Shown: piece after piece, positions 46,655 through 56,206 of the stretch | How positions within the stretch are numbered: the first letter of the stretch is position 1 | Layout of the letters: each line of letters starts with the position of its first letter | Source of the DNA: Polynucleobacter sp. MWH-Loch1C5 | GTDB lineage: Bacteria; Pseudomonadota; Gammaproteobacteria; Burkholderiales; Burkholderiaceae | Length of the DNA: 64,000 nt | Direction: 5' to 3' | Assembly (NCBI RefSeq): GCF_018881775.1 | Contig: NZ_JACVPR010000001.1 | Coordinates: 992,001-1,056,000 of the forward strand | Notes under the pieces: model-generated | Seen by the model: only the letters and a program-made list of their open reading frames with translations | Told to the model about the DNA's origin: nothing | The model's database searches: none | Position numbers and translations under genes: made by a program

Positions 46655-48319
46655 TTAGTCACCAGCGTAGATATCTCTATCTTTCGTTTCACGCATGAAC
46701 AATGTACCGATAACCAGTGTCATTGCTGCGATGATGATTGGGTACCAGAGACCATAGTAAATGTTACCGTTCTGAGCAACCAAGGCGAAAGAGATTGTTG
46801 GCATCAAGCCGCCGAACCAGCCGTTACCAATGTGATATGGCAATGACATAGATGTATAGCGGATGCGAGTTGGGAACAACTCAACGAGGTATGCAGCGAT
46901 TGGGCCGTAAACCATCGTTACCAAAACAACCAAGAACACTAAGAGAGCTAGTACAGCAGGTACGTTCACCTGGGCTGGATCAGCTTTAGCTGGATAGCCT
47001 GCAGCATTCAAAGCCTCACGAACAGCTTTCTTGAACGCAGCATCTTTAGCTTTAGCTTCATCAGCAGGGATACCTTTAGCTGTGTAACCTTCGATCTCTG
47101 TATCACCAATCTTGATCTTCGCTACTGTGCCTGGTGCGCCAGCAATCGTTTCATAGCTTGCTGAGTTTGAGGCCATTGTTTGTTTAGCGATGTCACAAGA
47201 GCTTGTGAACTTAGCAGTACCTGTTGGGTTGAACTGGAAAGAACACTCAGCTGGATCTACGGTGATTGATGCAGGTGATGTTGCCATTGCTTTTTCCAAT
47301 GCTGGATTTGCATAGTGTGTCAAAGCATTGAAGACTGACAATGGTGTATTCGGGATATAAGTGATGATGGCGAGCAAGAGGCCCAACATGATGATCATCT
47401 TACGGCCGATACGATCAGACAAGGCACCAAATACGATGAAGAATGGTGTGCCGATAACGAGTGAACCCGCAATCAAGAGGTTGGCTGTCTTAGCATCTAC
47501 TTTCAAGACTTGAGTCAAGAAGAAGAGTGCGTAGAACTGACCTGTGTACCAAACAACAGCTTGACCAGCAACCAAACCAAACAATGCCAAGATAACGATC
47601 TTTAGGTTTTTCCATTGACCGAATGCTTCTGTCAAAGGAGCCTTAGAAGTTTTACCTTCTGCTTTCATCTTCTGGAATGCTGGAGATTCGTTCATTGACA
47701 AACGAATGTATACAGAGATACCTAATAAGACGATAGAGAGAAGGAATGGAACACGCCAGCCCCAAACTTCGAAGTTTGGACCAGTCAATTCACGTGTGAA
47801 CAAAATCACGAGCAAGGACAAGAACAAGCCGAGTGTGGCTGTAGTCTGAATCCAAGCTGTGTATGCACCACGCTTACCATCTGGAGCATGCTCGGCAACA
47901 TAAGTTGCAGCACCGCCGTACTCACCACCCAGCGCCAAACCTTGAAGCATACGTAAAACGATCAAGATGACTGGAGCAGCAACACCAATGGTGTTATATG
48001 TAGGCAGAATACCAACGATGAACGTTGCACCACCCATCAATAAGATGGTGACCAAGAAGGTGTATTTACGACCAATCAAGTCACCTAAGCGACCAAACAC
48101 CAAGGCGCCAAAAGGACGTACGATAAAGCCAGCAGCAAATGCCAAAAGGGCAAAAATAAATGCTGAGCCTGCATCGAGACCAGCGAAGAATTGCTTAGCA
48201 ATAATCGCGGCCAATGAGCCGTACAAATAAAAGTCATACCATTCAAATACCGTTCCCAGAGAAGATGCAAAAATAACTTTGCGTTCTTCTGCGGTCATCG
48301 GGGCTGCAGTTTTAGCCAT
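46655..48319 (-). CDS. MFS transporter of the metabolite:H+ symporter (MHS) type with a large inserted loop
   Basis: Twelve-helix proton-coupled symporter of the ProP/ShiA/KgtP group. Typical phrases are 'LGTVFEWYDFYLYGSLAAII', 'FGRLGDLIGRKYTFL' (loop 2-3 motif), 'LRMLQGLALGGEYGGAATYV', 'GALSDRIGRKMIIMLG' and 'ELFPTRIRYTSMSLPYHIGN'. The length of 554 residues exceeds the usual 430-450. The extra part is a soluble stretch of about 125 residues (about 325-452) between helices 9 and 10, on the outer face, rich in Ala/Lys/Thr with two cysteines (359 and 375). The substrate is unknown; organic acids, betaine-like solutes and shikimate are family precedents. GGAGGAAAC precedes the ATG. It lies 125 bp after the DUF4212 gene. 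Confidence 0.92.
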   Translation of the reverse strand: MAKTAAPMTAEERKVIFASSLGTVFEWYDFYLYGSLAAIIAKQFFAGLDAGSAFIFALLAFAAGFIVRPFGALVFGRLGDLIGRKYTFLVTILLMGGATFIVGILPTYNTIGVAAPVILIVLRMLQGLALGGEYGGAATYVAEHAPDGKRGAYTAWIQTTATLGLFLSLLVILFTRELTGPNFEVWGWRVPFLLSIVLLGISVYIRLSMNESPAFQKMKAEGKTSKAPLTEAFGQWKNLKIVILALFGLVAGQAVVWYTGQFYALFFLTQVLKVDAKTANLLIAGSLVIGTPFFIVFGALSDRIGRKMIIMLGLLLAIITYIPNTPLSVFNALTHYANPALEKAMATSPASITVDPAECSFQFNPTGTAKFTSSCDIAKQTMASNSASYETIAGAPGTVAKIKIGDTEIEGYTAKGIPADEAKAKDAAFKKAVREALNAAGYPAKADPAQVNVPAVLALLVFLVVLVTMVYGPIAAYLVELFPTRIRYTSMSLPYHIGNGWFGGLMPTISFALVAQNGNIYYGLWYPIIIAAMTLVIGTLFMRETKDRDIYAGD

Positions 48320-48444
48320 GTTTCCTCCTAGTTAATGAAATGAAGGCCGTAAGTATCCCGACCTTGACCACATGATTAATTTGGGGGCTTACCGAATTCT
48401 GACGGCTTAGGGAAATTACTTACTAAATTGGGGTAATACAGGGG

Positions 48445-48666
48445 CTAATCCGTTGATTTATCGATTTTTCTCATCTCTTTGGCGTAGAGCCAGGTGATTA
48501 GGAGGTAAATCAAAATTGCGCCTTGGGCGCCGAACCAATACGTGAATTCCCAGCCATGAAAGCTAAATCTGAGTGGTTCTGGCGCAAGGCCTACAAGCAT
48601 AGTGACGCAGAACCATGCAATCAGTAGCTTGAAAGTCAGTCGCTTATTTTTTTGCCACTTGGTCAT
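48445..48666 (-). CDS. DUF4212 protein, sodium/substrate symporter small subunit, without its partner
   Basis: Small membrane protein of 73 residues with two hydrophobic helices (LTFKLLIAWFCVTMLVGLA and WFGAQGAILIYLLITWLYAK). The wording, including 'FSFHGWEFTYWFGAQGA', fits the DUF4212 family, which I know as the small subunit next to an ActP-like sodium:solute symporter. The start is ATG at 48666 (MTKWQKNKR), overlapping the histidine kinase stop by 4 bp; the ORF-track extension is not needed. The expected large symporter does not follow: the next gene is the MFS transporter, and the 125 bp between them show no remnant. Confidence 0.85.
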   Translation of the reverse strand: MTKWQKNKRLTFKLLIAWFCVTMLVGLAPEPLRFSFHGWEFTYWFGAQGAILIYLLITWLYAKEMRKIDKSTD

Positions 48667-50150
48667 TTGGCATCCGCTGGTAAGGTCACACGAATACATG
48701 TGCCCGAAGGATGGGACTGGTTTTCTTGTGCGTGATCTAGGATCTCAATTCGGCCACCATGTTGTGTCGCGATTTCTTTAACAATCGCTAAGCCCAGACC
48801 ACTGCCCTCCACATCGCTACCCAGGATGCGGTAAAAGCGTTCAAGCACACGTGTACGTTCTTCTACTGGGATGCCAGGGCCTGTATCTTTGACTTCGATT
48901 TCAATAAAGCCTGGCCGACTAGCGCGCTTAACCTCTACGGTGACATGACCGCCGATGGGCGTGTATTTAATGGCGTTATCAATGAGGTTGTTAAATAACT
49001 CGCGCATCATCACGGCATTTCCCATGATGTGTACTGCATATTCGTGGGTATGGCAGCCTAAATCAATTTGTTTAGACCATGCCGCATTAAGCCAATTCTT
49101 GGTGGCTTCTTGAGCGGCGATATTAAGATCAATCTTTGCCCGATCAGACAGATTGGTAGTGTTCTCCATTCTGGCTAAAGAGAGCAGTTGTTGTACAAGG
49201 CGCGCGGCTCGGTTAGAGCTATCGGCAATTTGTTCTAGTGAGCGCTTAAGTTCCTCAGGGTTACTTTCTCTTTGCGCTAACTCCGCTTGCATTTGTAAAC
49301 CAGCTAAGGGGGTTTTGAGTTGGTGAGCAGCATCGGCAATAAAGCGCTTCTGTGCATTGACAGAATCTTCTAGCTGAAAGAGGACCCCATTAAAACTAGA
49401 GATGAGCGGCATGATTTCTTGGGGGGCTGCTTTTTCTTCAATCGGGCTTGTATCTTCTACATGACGATTGCGAATGTGATTTTGTAGAGCGTGCAATGGA
49501 GCTAAACCACGCGTTAGACCAAACCAAACTAAGACCACCACAATCGGCAAAATAATGAACTGCGGCAGAATCACGCCTTTGATAATTTCGTTAGCTAACT
49601 GCGAACGTTTATCAAGAGTTTCCGCAACTTGAACAAGAATGGTGTTTGCATCTAAGTTAGGGTTTTGTGGCAGTAGTGTTGAGGCAATCCTAATTTTTTC
49701 ACCATTGATTTTGGCATCACGGTAGGTGACAACTCCAATTTGAGTCACATCATCAAGACCTGGAATAGGTAAATCTTTATCACCTGCAATTAGGTAACCA
49801 CGTTGGTCGAGTACTTGAAAATAAATACGATCATTTTCATCCGCTTGCAGTATTTGCTTGGCAGAATGAGGTAGGCTCAGGCTGACATTCTCCCCTTGTA
49901 TGCGGACCTGCTGTGCAATCGCTTGCACATTGTTTTCAAGTCCGCGATCAAAAGGTGCATTAGCTATTGATTGAGCCACTAAATAGGTGACCGCAATACT
50001 CATTGGCCACAGCAATAGCAATGGCGCTAACATCCAATCAAGGATTTCTCCAAATAAGGATCTAGGGCCACGTTCTTGAGGTTTGCCCGCTTGAAGTTCG
50101 CTAGGTAATAGCTTTTGCAGTTCCGAATCAATGACGGCTGCCACAGACAT
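48663..50150 (-). CDS. Sensor histidine kinase, TctE-like
   Basis: Membrane sensor kinase of 495 residues. The first transmembrane helix is at about 38-62, followed by an extracytoplasmic domain of about 130 residues (two-component sensor kinase N-terminal type) and a second helix at about 192-212. The phosphoacceptor His276 lies in 'FIADAAHQLKTPLAGLQMQA'. ATP-binding boxes are 'ELFNNLIDNAIKYTP' (N), 'VKDTGPGIPVEERTRV' (G1) and 'GSGLGLAIVKEIA' (G2). It follows its response regulator by 5 bp and overlaps the DUF4212 gene, so it may control a sodium symporter or carboxylate uptake. The stimulus is unknown. Confidence 0.92.
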   Translation of the reverse strand: MSVAAVIDSELQKLLPSELQAGKPQERGPRSLFGEILDWMLAPLLLLWPMSIAVTYLVAQSIANAPFDRGLENNVQAIAQQVRIQGENVSLSLPHSAKQILQADENDRIYFQVLDQRGYLIAGDKDLPIPGLDDVTQIGVVTYRDAKINGEKIRIASTLLPQNPNLDANTILVQVAETLDKRSQLANEIIKGVILPQFIILPIVVVLVWFGLTRGLAPLHALQNHIRNRHVEDTSPIEEKAAPQEIMPLISSFNGVLFQLEDSVNAQKRFIADAAHQLKTPLAGLQMQAELAQRESNPEELKRSLEQIADSSNRAARLVQQLLSLARMENTTNLSDRAKIDLNIAAQEATKNWLNAAWSKQIDLGCHTHEYAVHIMGNAVMMRELFNNLIDNAIKYTPIGGHVTVEVKRASRPGFIEIEVKDTGPGIPVEERTRVLERFYRILGSDVEGSGLGLAIVKEIATQHGGRIEILDHAQENQSHPSGTCIRVTLPADAK

Positions 50151-50155
50151 ACCTA

Positions 50156-50866
50156 TCAGAGGGTGGATGAGGAGGAGGGTTCTTTATTGGCAGCGGGAGG
50201 CTGAAACTTTTCTAAGCAGTAGCCCAAACCTCGAATGGTAGCGATACGAATACCGCCCACCTCAATTTTTTTACGTAGGCGGTGAACATAGACTTCTATG
50301 GCGTTATTACTCACCTCTTCGCCCCACTCACATAGATGGTCGACTAATTGATCTTTAGATACAAGGCGACCGACTCTTTTGAGGAGGATCTCTAATAAAC
50401 CTAACTCACGTGCTGATAACTCCAGCATCTTGTCGTCAATATAGGCAACACGACCCACCTGATCGAAATTGAGGGGGCCATGTTTCACGACAGTCGGGCC
50501 ACCGCCAGATCCACGGCGCGTTAGAGCGCGTACTCGAGCTTCGAGTTCCGTTAAGGCGAATGGTTTTGCCATGTAATCATCTGCACCACTATCCAAGCCC
50601 TTGACGCGTTCGTCAGTCGAGTCAGCTGCAGTGAGAATCAGTACGGGGATCATTGAGTTTCTGGCGCGTAAACGCTTGAGAACCTCAAGACCTGTCATTT
50701 TGGGTAAGCCTAAGTCTAGTATTAGAAGGTCAAAAGTTTGAGCTGATAGAGCGAGGTCGGCAGATTGACCGTCTTTTACATGGTCCACTGCATAACCAGA
50801 TTGTCTAAGTGATCTAGTGAGGCCGTCTGCTAGAACATTGTCGTCTTCAGCGATTAGGATTCTCAT
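50156..50866 (-). CDS. OmpR-family response regulator, TctD-like
   Basis: Response regulator with receiver domain (1-115) and winged-helix DNA-binding domain (about 130-222). The acidic pocket is 'AEDD', the phosphoacceptor Asp51 is in 'LLILDLGLPKMTGLEVL', and the conserved Lys lies in 'DDYMAKPFALTELEAR'. The output domain has 'LLKRVGRLVSKDQLVDHL' and 'NAIEVYVHRLRKKI'. Length 236 residues. It forms a pair with the kinase gene that follows. Divergent from recA, with 180 bp between the two starts. Confidence 0.94.
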   Translation of the reverse strand: MRILIAEDDNVLADGLTRSLRQSGYAVDHVKDGQSADLALSAQTFDLLILDLGLPKMTGLEVLKRLRARNSMIPVLILTAADSTDERVKGLDSGADDYMAKPFALTELEARVRALTRRGSGGGPTVVKHGPLNFDQVGRVAYIDDKMLELSARELGLLEILLKRVGRLVSKDQLVDHLCEWGEEVSNNAIEVYVHRLRKKIEVGGIRIATIRGLGYCLEKFQPPAANKEPSSSSTL

Positions 50867-50957
50867 ATAACCTTTAGCCCTCAGGGGTCTGTTTTTTTAG
50901 TGTGATACTTATAGTTGCAAGTAGTTTAATAGCTAAATTAAGAGAGACAAAAAAATC

Positions 50958-50987
50958 TTGCACAAAGTACTGTTTTTATATACAGTA
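50958..50987 (+). promoter_or_regulatory. recA promoter with consensus SOS (LexA) box
   Basis: The 20-mer TACTGTTTTTATATACAGTA (50968-50987) has the CTGT-N8-ACAG core and all flanking bases of the E. coli-type LexA box. A -35 TTGCAC (50958-50963) with 17-bp spacing to TACAGT (50981-50986) places the box over the spacer and -10, the classical position for LexA repression. Confidence 0.9.
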
Positions 50988-51045
50988 CTCAACATACAGC
51001 AGATTTTTACGGAAAAACAGGCACAGGAACAAGAAAAGGACTCAT

Positions 51046-52128
51046 ATGGACGATCAAAAAAAGACATCTTCAGCCAATCTATCGAATATTGACGGAATGA
51101 GTACTGATAAGCAAAAAGCCTTGAGTGCAGCATTGGCTCAAATCGAAAAACAATTTGGTAAAGGCTCAATCATGCGCTTAGGGGATAGCGAGATTGAGCA
51201 AGATATTCAGGTGGTCTCGACGGGCTCTTTAGGCTTGGATATCGCTTTGGGTGTTGGTGGTCTTGCGCGTGGTCGTGTGATTGAGATTTATGGGCCTGAG
51301 TCATCCGGTAAAACGACTTTAACTTTACATGCTGTAGCGGAAATGCAGAAGCTCGGTGGGACTTGTGCATTTATCGATGCTGAACATGCGCTCGACGTAC
51401 AGTATGCTGCCAGACTAGGCGTAGATGTTAATAACCTATTGATCTCACAGCCAGACACAGGTGAGCAGGCATTAGAAATTGCAGACGCATTGGTGCGTTC
51501 TGGTTCGATTGACTTAATCGTGATTGACTCTGTAGCTGCCTTGGTGCCAAAAGCAGAAATCGAAGGTGATATGGGGGATTCATTACCAGGTTTACAGGCA
51601 CGTTTGATGAGTCAAGCTTTAAGAAAGCTCACAGGAACAATCAAGCGTACTAATTCGATGGTGATTTTCATCAACCAGATTCGTATGAAGATTGGCGTGA
51701 TGTTTGGTTCGCCTGAAACCACCACGGGTGGTAATGCCCTCAAGTTCTATGCTTCTATGCGTCTAGATATTCGTCGTATCGGTAGTATCAAAAAAGGTGA
51801 TGAAGTCGTAGGTAATGAAACTCGTGTCAAGGTGGTTAAAAACAAAGTATCTCCACCATTTAGAGAAGCCTTGTTTGACATCATGTACGGTGAAGGTATT
51901 TCCCGACAAGGTGAAATCATCGATCTGGGCGTGGAGTGCGGCATCGTGGATAAATCAGGCGCTTGGTACAGTTATAACGGTGATCGTATTGGCCAAGGTA
52001 AAGATAATGTGCGTGAGTTTTTGAAAGAAAACCCAGAAATCGCTCAAGAGATCGAAGCTAAGATTCGTGAAAAATTGGGTGTGAAGGGTGGCACTGTATT
52101 GAGCCCTAAAGAAGAGGCTGATGCCTGA
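51046..52128 (+). CDS. recA: Recombinase RecA
   Basis: ATP-dependent strand-exchange protein and SOS co-protease. Walker A is '[20 protein letters not shown]', Walker B region '[20 protein letters not shown]', DNA-binding loop 1 follows as '[19 protein letters not shown]' and loop 2 as '[20 protein letters not shown]'. The start is ATG at 51046 with AAAGGA before it; the ORF-track extension of 48 residues runs through the SOS box and is false. Length 360 residues. recX overlaps its end by 8 bp. Confidence 0.98.
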   Translation: MDDQKKTSSANLSNIDGMSTDKQKALSAALAQIEKQFGKGSIMRLGDSEIEQDIQVVSTGSLGLDIALGVGGLARGRVIEIYGPESSGKTTLTLHAVAEMQKLGGTCAFIDAEHALDVQYAARLGVDVNNLLISQPDTGEQALEIADALVRSGSIDLIVIDSVAALVPKAEIEGDMGDSLPGLQARLMSQALRKLTGTIKRTNSMVIFINQIRMKIGVMFGSPETTTGGNALKFYASMRLDIRRIGSIKKGDEVVGNETRVKVVKNKVSPPFREALFDIMYGEGISRQGEIIDLGVECGIVDKSGAWYSYNGDRIGQGKDNVREFLKENPEIAQEIEAKIREKLGVKGGTVLSPKEEADA

Positions 52129-52591
52129 TAAGCCAGTTATCAGTCTCAAAGGCCGGGCCCTACGATTTTTATCAAGACGGGATTACAGTCGACAAGAGCT
52201 TCGTAAGAAGCTCTTGTCTTATGCTGAATCTGAGGTTCAGTTAGACGAACTGCTTGATGATCTACAGAAAAATCAGTGGTTGAGTGATAAGCGCTATGCC
52301 GAAAGTCTGGTGCGCCGACGTACAGAACGATTCGGCAGTAAAAAGATCTTAGAAGAGATGCGTCAAAATGGGCTGTCAGATGACTTACTGAACGAGTACC
52401 GCGAAGATCTTAAGGCGCATGACCCTCAACTGGCCTTTGAGCTGTGGCATAGGAAATTTGAAAATCTTCCTACAGACCCAAAAGAAAAGGCTCGTCAAAT
52501 TCGATTTTTAGTCTCACGAGGATTTTCTTCGGATCTGGCACTGAAGATTGTCAGTGGTCGCCTCAATAGCAATGATTTTTCCTCAGGGTAA
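52121..52591 (+). CDS. recX: Regulatory protein RecX
   Basis: Inhibitor of RecA filaments, 156 residues. Family marks are '[19 protein letters not shown]', '[19 protein letters not shown]' and '[20 protein letters not shown]', forming the three-helix repeats. The start codon lies within the end of recA (8-bp overlap), so translation is coupled and both genes should follow SOS induction. Confidence 0.94.
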   Translation: MPDKPVISLKGRALRFLSRRDYSRQELRKKLLSYAESEVQLDELLDDLQKNQWLSDKRYAESLVRRRTERFGSKKILEEMRQNGLSDDLLNEYREDLKAHDPQLAFELWHRKFENLPTDPKEKARQIRFLVSRGFSSDLALKIVSGRLNSNDFSSG

Positions 52592-52617
52592 ACACTAATC
52601 TGGTGTAGACTCTCGCG

Positions 52618-53217
52618 ATGACTCGTAATGTAGATGTTCATAAAGAGCTAATTCATACCCGCTCCATAAAAACCCAAGTATTCCGGCGTGATGATGGTTT
52701 GTGGGAAATAGAAGCCTATCTTTTGGATACCAAAGGGAAGGACTTTCATTTAGCTAGCGGTGTGAAAAAACAGGGTGAGCCTATCCATGAAATGAAACTG
52801 TGGGTACTCATCGATACACAATTCAATATCCTAGATGCCTCGTCTGAGAGCTTGGCTGTGCCGTATGAAGGTTCGTGTGAACGCATCAATGGAGATTACA
52901 AAAAACTCATTGGACTCAATTTAGTACAGGGTTTTAGAAAGAGTGTCCATTCACTTCTTTCTGGTATTCAGGGGTGTTCTCATATCACCGAATTATGTTC
53001 TGTACTGCCAACTACCGCGATCCAGGCATTTGCAGGTGAAGTCATCAAGATTAGGGATCATGCTGAGCAAAACTCAGAGGAAATGCCTTTTCAGTTAAAT
53101 CGCTGCCATGCCCTGAGAACCGATGGCGAGGTGGTTAAAAAATATCATCCAAAATGGTTTGGCACCCCTTTAGAACCGAGGGAAATACCAAAAAAGAGAG
53201 GGTCGGACTCAGACTGA
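52618..53217 (+). CDS. DUF2889 domain protein
   Basis: Cytoplasmic protein of unknown function (199 residues) that resembles the DUF2889 family: 'HTRSIKTQVFRRDDGLWEIE', 'IHEMKLWVLIDTQFNILDA' and 'LIGLNLVQGFRKSVHSLLSG'. Two cysteines occur in 'SGIQGCSHITELCSVLPT'. There is no signal peptide or membrane segment. It begins 26 bp after recX and precedes sucC by 98 bp; a recA-recX-DUF2889-sucCD order is, to my recollection, shared with related Burkholderiales. No function can be inferred from the context. Confidence 0.8.
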   Translation: MTRNVDVHKELIHTRSIKTQVFRRDDGLWEIEAYLLDTKGKDFHLASGVKKQGEPIHEMKLWVLIDTQFNILDASSESLAVPYEGSCERINGDYKKLIGLNLVQGFRKSVHSLLSGIQGCSHITELCSVLPTTAIQAFAGEVIKIRDHAEQNSEEMPFQLNRCHALRTDGEVVKKYHPKWFGTPLEPREIPKKRGSDSD

Positions 53218-53315
53218 GGATAATAGCGGGTTTTGATAGTTAGTTAATACAACTAAGACAGAGTTAAGTAAGTTAAAAACATTAGTATTTTCAAGATTAT
53301 TAACAGGGAGCTTCC

Positions 53316-54476
53316 ATGAAGATTCATGAGTACCAAGGCAAAGAAATTTTGCGCCAATTCAATGTACCAGTACCAAACGGTATTCCTGCATTAACCGTAG
53401 ATGAGGCTGTTGCAGCCGCACAAAAATTAGGTGGACCAGTATGGGTTGTTAAAGCCCAGATCCACGCGGGTGGTCGCGGTAAAGGCGGTGGCGTGAAAGT
53501 AGCGAAAAGTTTAGAAGAAGTAAAAACATACGCTAGCCAGATCTTGGGCATGCAGTTAAAGACACATCAAACAGGCCCAGAAGGTCAAAAGGTACGTCGT
53601 TTATTGGTTGAAGACGGTGCAGATATCAAAAAAGAGTACTACATCGGCATCTTGACTGATCGCGCGACTCAAGCTGTTGCCGTGATGGCATCTAGCGAAG
53701 GTGGTATGGATATTGAGGAAGTCGCTGCTAAGACTCCAGAAAAAATCATTAAAGTATTTGTAAACCCACTCGTTGGCTTAACAGATGCTGATGCCTTGAA
53801 GTTAGCGCAAGGCATTGGTGTACCAGAAGCTTCACAAGCTCAAGCTAAAGAAGTATTGAAGAACTTGTACAAAGCTTATATGGAAACAGATGCTTCATTG
53901 GCTGAAATTAATCCTCTCATCTTGGAAGGTAACGGCAACATTAAGGCTTTGGACGCGAAATTCAACTTCGATTCAAATGCCCTGTTCCGTCACCCAGAAA
54001 TCGTTGCTTACCGCGACTTAGACGAAGAAGATCCAGCCGAGGTTGAAGCTTCTAAGTTTGATTTGGCTTACATCTCATTGGATGGCAACATTGGTTGCTT
54101 GGTCAATGGTGCTGGTTTGGCGATGGCTACCATGGATACCATCAAGTTATTCGGTGGCGAGCCCGCTAACTTCTTGGATGTTGGCGGTGGTGCTACTGCT
54201 GAAAAAGTCACTGAAGCATTCAAGATCATGTTGAAGAACAAGAATGTGAAAGCGATTTTGGTCAACATCTTTGGCGGCATCATGCGTTGTGATGTGATTG
54301 CTGATGGTGTGATTACTGCATGTAAAGCAGTCAACTTGAATGTGCCTTTGGTAGTTCGTATGAAGGGTACAAATGAAGAGCTCGGTAAGAAGATGCTTGC
54401 TGAGTCTGGTTTACCAATCATTAGTGCCGATACGATGGCAGAAGCTGCAACTAAAGTTGTTGCTGCAGTTAAATAA
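53316..54476 (+). CDS. sucC: Succinyl-CoA synthetase beta subunit
   Basis: ADP/GDP-forming succinate-CoA ligase, beta chain, of the TCA cycle. The ATP-grasp domain at the N-terminus starts '[20 protein letters not shown]' and carries '[19 protein letters not shown]'. The C-terminal ligase domain contains '[20 protein letters not shown]' and '[19 protein letters not shown]'. Length 386 residues. AGGGAG precedes the ATG. The 98-bp upstream gap is AT-rich and probably holds the promoter, though I could not fix its elements. sucD follows after 22 bp. Confidence 0.97.
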   Translation: MKIHEYQGKEILRQFNVPVPNGIPALTVDEAVAAAQKLGGPVWVVKAQIHAGGRGKGGGVKVAKSLEEVKTYASQILGMQLKTHQTGPEGQKVRRLLVEDGADIKKEYYIGILTDRATQAVAVMASSEGGMDIEEVAAKTPEKIIKVFVNPLVGLTDADALKLAQGIGVPEASQAQAKEVLKNLYKAYMETDASLAEINPLILEGNGNIKALDAKFNFDSNALFRHPEIVAYRDLDEEDPAEVEASKFDLAYISLDGNIGCLVNGAGLAMATMDTIKLFGGEPANFLDVGGGATAEKVTEAFKIMLKNKNVKAILVNIFGGIMRCDVIADGVITACKAVNLNVPLVVRMKGTNEELGKKMLAESGLPIISADTMAEAATKVVAAVK

Positions 54477-54498
54477 GTTGGCCACGAAAGGATAGAAG

Positions 54499-55392
54499 AT
54501 GTCTATTTTGATTAATAAAAATACGCGTGTTATTACCCAAGGTATTACAGGTAAGACGGGGCAATTCCATACAGAGAAATGCCAAGAATACGCTAATGGT
54601 AAAGAGTGTTTTGTTGCTGGTGTGAATCCTAAGAAGGCTGGTGAAAAGATTTTTGATATTCCCATTTACGCCACTGTTAAAGAGGCTGCCTCAGCAACGG
54701 GCGCAACTGTATCAGTGATCTACGTTCCACCCGCAGGCGCTGCAGCTGCGATTTGGGAAGCCGTAGAAGCTGATTTAGATTTGGCCATTTGTATTACCGA
54801 AGGTATTCCTGTTCGTGACATGTTAGAAGTTCGTAACAAAATGGCGCAAAAGGAAGCCAAGGGTGGCAAAAAGACTTTGTTGTTAGGCCCTAATTGCCCT
54901 GGTTTGATTACTCCAGAAGAAATCAAGATCGGTATCATGCCAGGCCACATTCATCGTAAAGGTCGTATTGGTGTGGTGAGCCGCTCAGGTACCTTGACGT
55001 ATGAAGCGGTAGCTCAGTTAACAGAAATTGGTTTAGGTCAATCATCTGCTGTAGGTATCGGTGGCGACCCCATCAATGGTCTAAAGCACATTGATGTGAT
55101 GAAGGCTTTCAATGATGACCCAGACACAGATGCAGTCATTATGATTGGTGAGATTGGTGGTCCTGATGAGGCAGAAGCAGCTCGTTGGTGTAAAGCCAAT
55201 ATGAAAAAACCTGTGGTTGGCTTCATTGCGGGTGTGACTGCGCCAGCAGGTAAGCGTATGGGACACGCAGGTGCTTTGATCTCCGGTGGTGAAGATACAG
55301 CAGATGCTAAATTAGCCATCATGGAAGAGTGCGGTTTCAAGGTAACACGTAATCCATCAGAAATGGGCAAACTACTCAAAGGTTTGTTGTAA
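54499..55392 (+). CDS. sucD: Succinyl-CoA synthetase alpha subunit
   Basis: Alpha chain with the CoA-binding Rossmann domain ('NKNTRVITQGITGKTGQFHT') and the active-site histidine phosphorylated during catalysis in 'KRMGHAGALISGGEDTA'. 'LLGPNCPGLITPEEIKIGIM' and 'GRIGVVSRSGTLTYEAV' are further family marks. Length 297 residues, usual. It pairs with sucC to form the tetramer and is followed by an intrinsic terminator. Confidence 0.97.
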   Translation: MSILINKNTRVITQGITGKTGQFHTEKCQEYANGKECFVAGVNPKKAGEKIFDIPIYATVKEAASATGATVSVIYVPPAGAAAAIWEAVEADLDLAICITEGIPVRDMLEVRNKMAQKEAKGGKKTLLLGPNCPGLITPEEIKIGIMPGHIHRKGRIGVVSRSGTLTYEAVAQLTEIGLGQSSAVGIGGDPINGLKHIDVMKAFNDDPDTDAVIMIGEIGGPDEAEAARWCKANMKKPVVGFIAGVTAPAGKRMGHAGALISGGEDTADAKLAIMEECGFKVTRNPSEMGKLLKGLL

Positions 55393-55423
55393 AATTCGTG
55401 TAAGCTTTGAAGTAGTAATAATG

Positions 55424-55450
55424 AACGGGGGCTTTTGCTCCCGTTTTTTT
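55424..55450 (+). terminator. Intrinsic terminator after sucCD
   Basis: AACGGGGGC/GCTCCCGTT stem (one G-U pair) with a short TTTT loop and a run of seven T residues. It lies about 30 bp after the sucD stop. Confidence 0.88.
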
Positions 55451-55472
55451 AATAAAAACAAATGAGGATGAC

Positions 55473-56186
55473 ATGGAATTTCTCGCGATGATTGACTGGG
55501 CAGTAATTGCTCAAATTATCTTGATTGATCTTTTGCTAGGTGGTGACAATGCTGTTGTGATTGCTCTAGCTTGCCGTAATTTACACCCCAACCAGCGTCG
55601 TAAGGGCATCATGTACGGCACAGCAGGTGCCATTATTCTGCGTGTGGTCTTGGTAGCATTTGCAGTGACCTTATTGCAAATCCCATTCCTGAAGTTTGTT
55701 GGCGGCCTGTTGCTTTTCTGGATTGCTTATAAGCTGATTATCCAGACGGAGGAAGGGGACGATCATGAGCTAGAGGCATCAGATAAATTATGGTCTGCTA
55801 TCAAAACCATTATCGTCGCTGATATTGCAATGAGTGTTGATAATGTGATTGCTATTGCCGGTGCTGCTGGTCAAGTAGACGTTGCGCATCATCAGTATGG
55901 CTATATTGTGTTCGGTCTTTTGGTTTCTATTCCAATCATCGTTGCAGGCAGCCAAATTGTCTTGTATTTGATTGATCGTTTCCCATTAATTGTTACCCTC
56001 GGTGCTGGTCTCTTAGGTTGGATTGCTGGTGGCATGATATGCTCAGATCCAGGTTTGATTAAACAGTTTGGTGAAGGTATCCAAGATTACGGAACCGCTG
56101 CAAGCGTTGTGTCTGCTGTCGGTATTATGTTGGTTGGTGAGGTGATGAAGCGCTCAATGAAAAAGAAGAAGAGCGCAGCTAGCTAA
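55473..56186 (+). CDS. TerC family integral membrane protein
   Basis: Polytopic membrane protein of 237 residues with about seven helices. The TerC signature motifs are present: 'LLLGGDNAVVIALACRNL' and 'ADIAMSVDNVIAIAGAAG', in which the paired aspartates within membrane helices probably bind metal. The family includes tellurite-resistance TerC and manganese exporters such as Alx and MeeF/YceF-like proteins. This short, YjbE-like form lacks C-terminal CBS domains. Metal export is an inference from the family. I see no upstream riboswitch: the 22 bp between the preceding terminator and the ATG leave no room. A terminator follows. Confidence 0.88.
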   Translation: MEFLAMIDWAVIAQIILIDLLLGGDNAVVIALACRNLHPNQRRKGIMYGTAGAIILRVVLVAFAVTLLQIPFLKFVGGLLLFWIAYKLIIQTEEGDDHELEASDKLWSAIKTIIVADIAMSVDNVIAIAGAAGQVDVAHHQYGYIVFGLLVSIPIIVAGSQIVLYLIDRFPLIVTLGAGLLGWIAGGMICSDPGLIKQFGEGIQDYGTAASVVSAVGIMLVGEVMKRSMKKKKSAAS

Positions 56187-56206
56187 ACTAAGTAGTTAAC
56201 TGATAT

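Noticed and set aside
53218-53315. Riboswitch or sucC-type RNA motif upstream of sucC
   Set aside because: The 98-bp gap is AT-rich without stable stems that I could identify.
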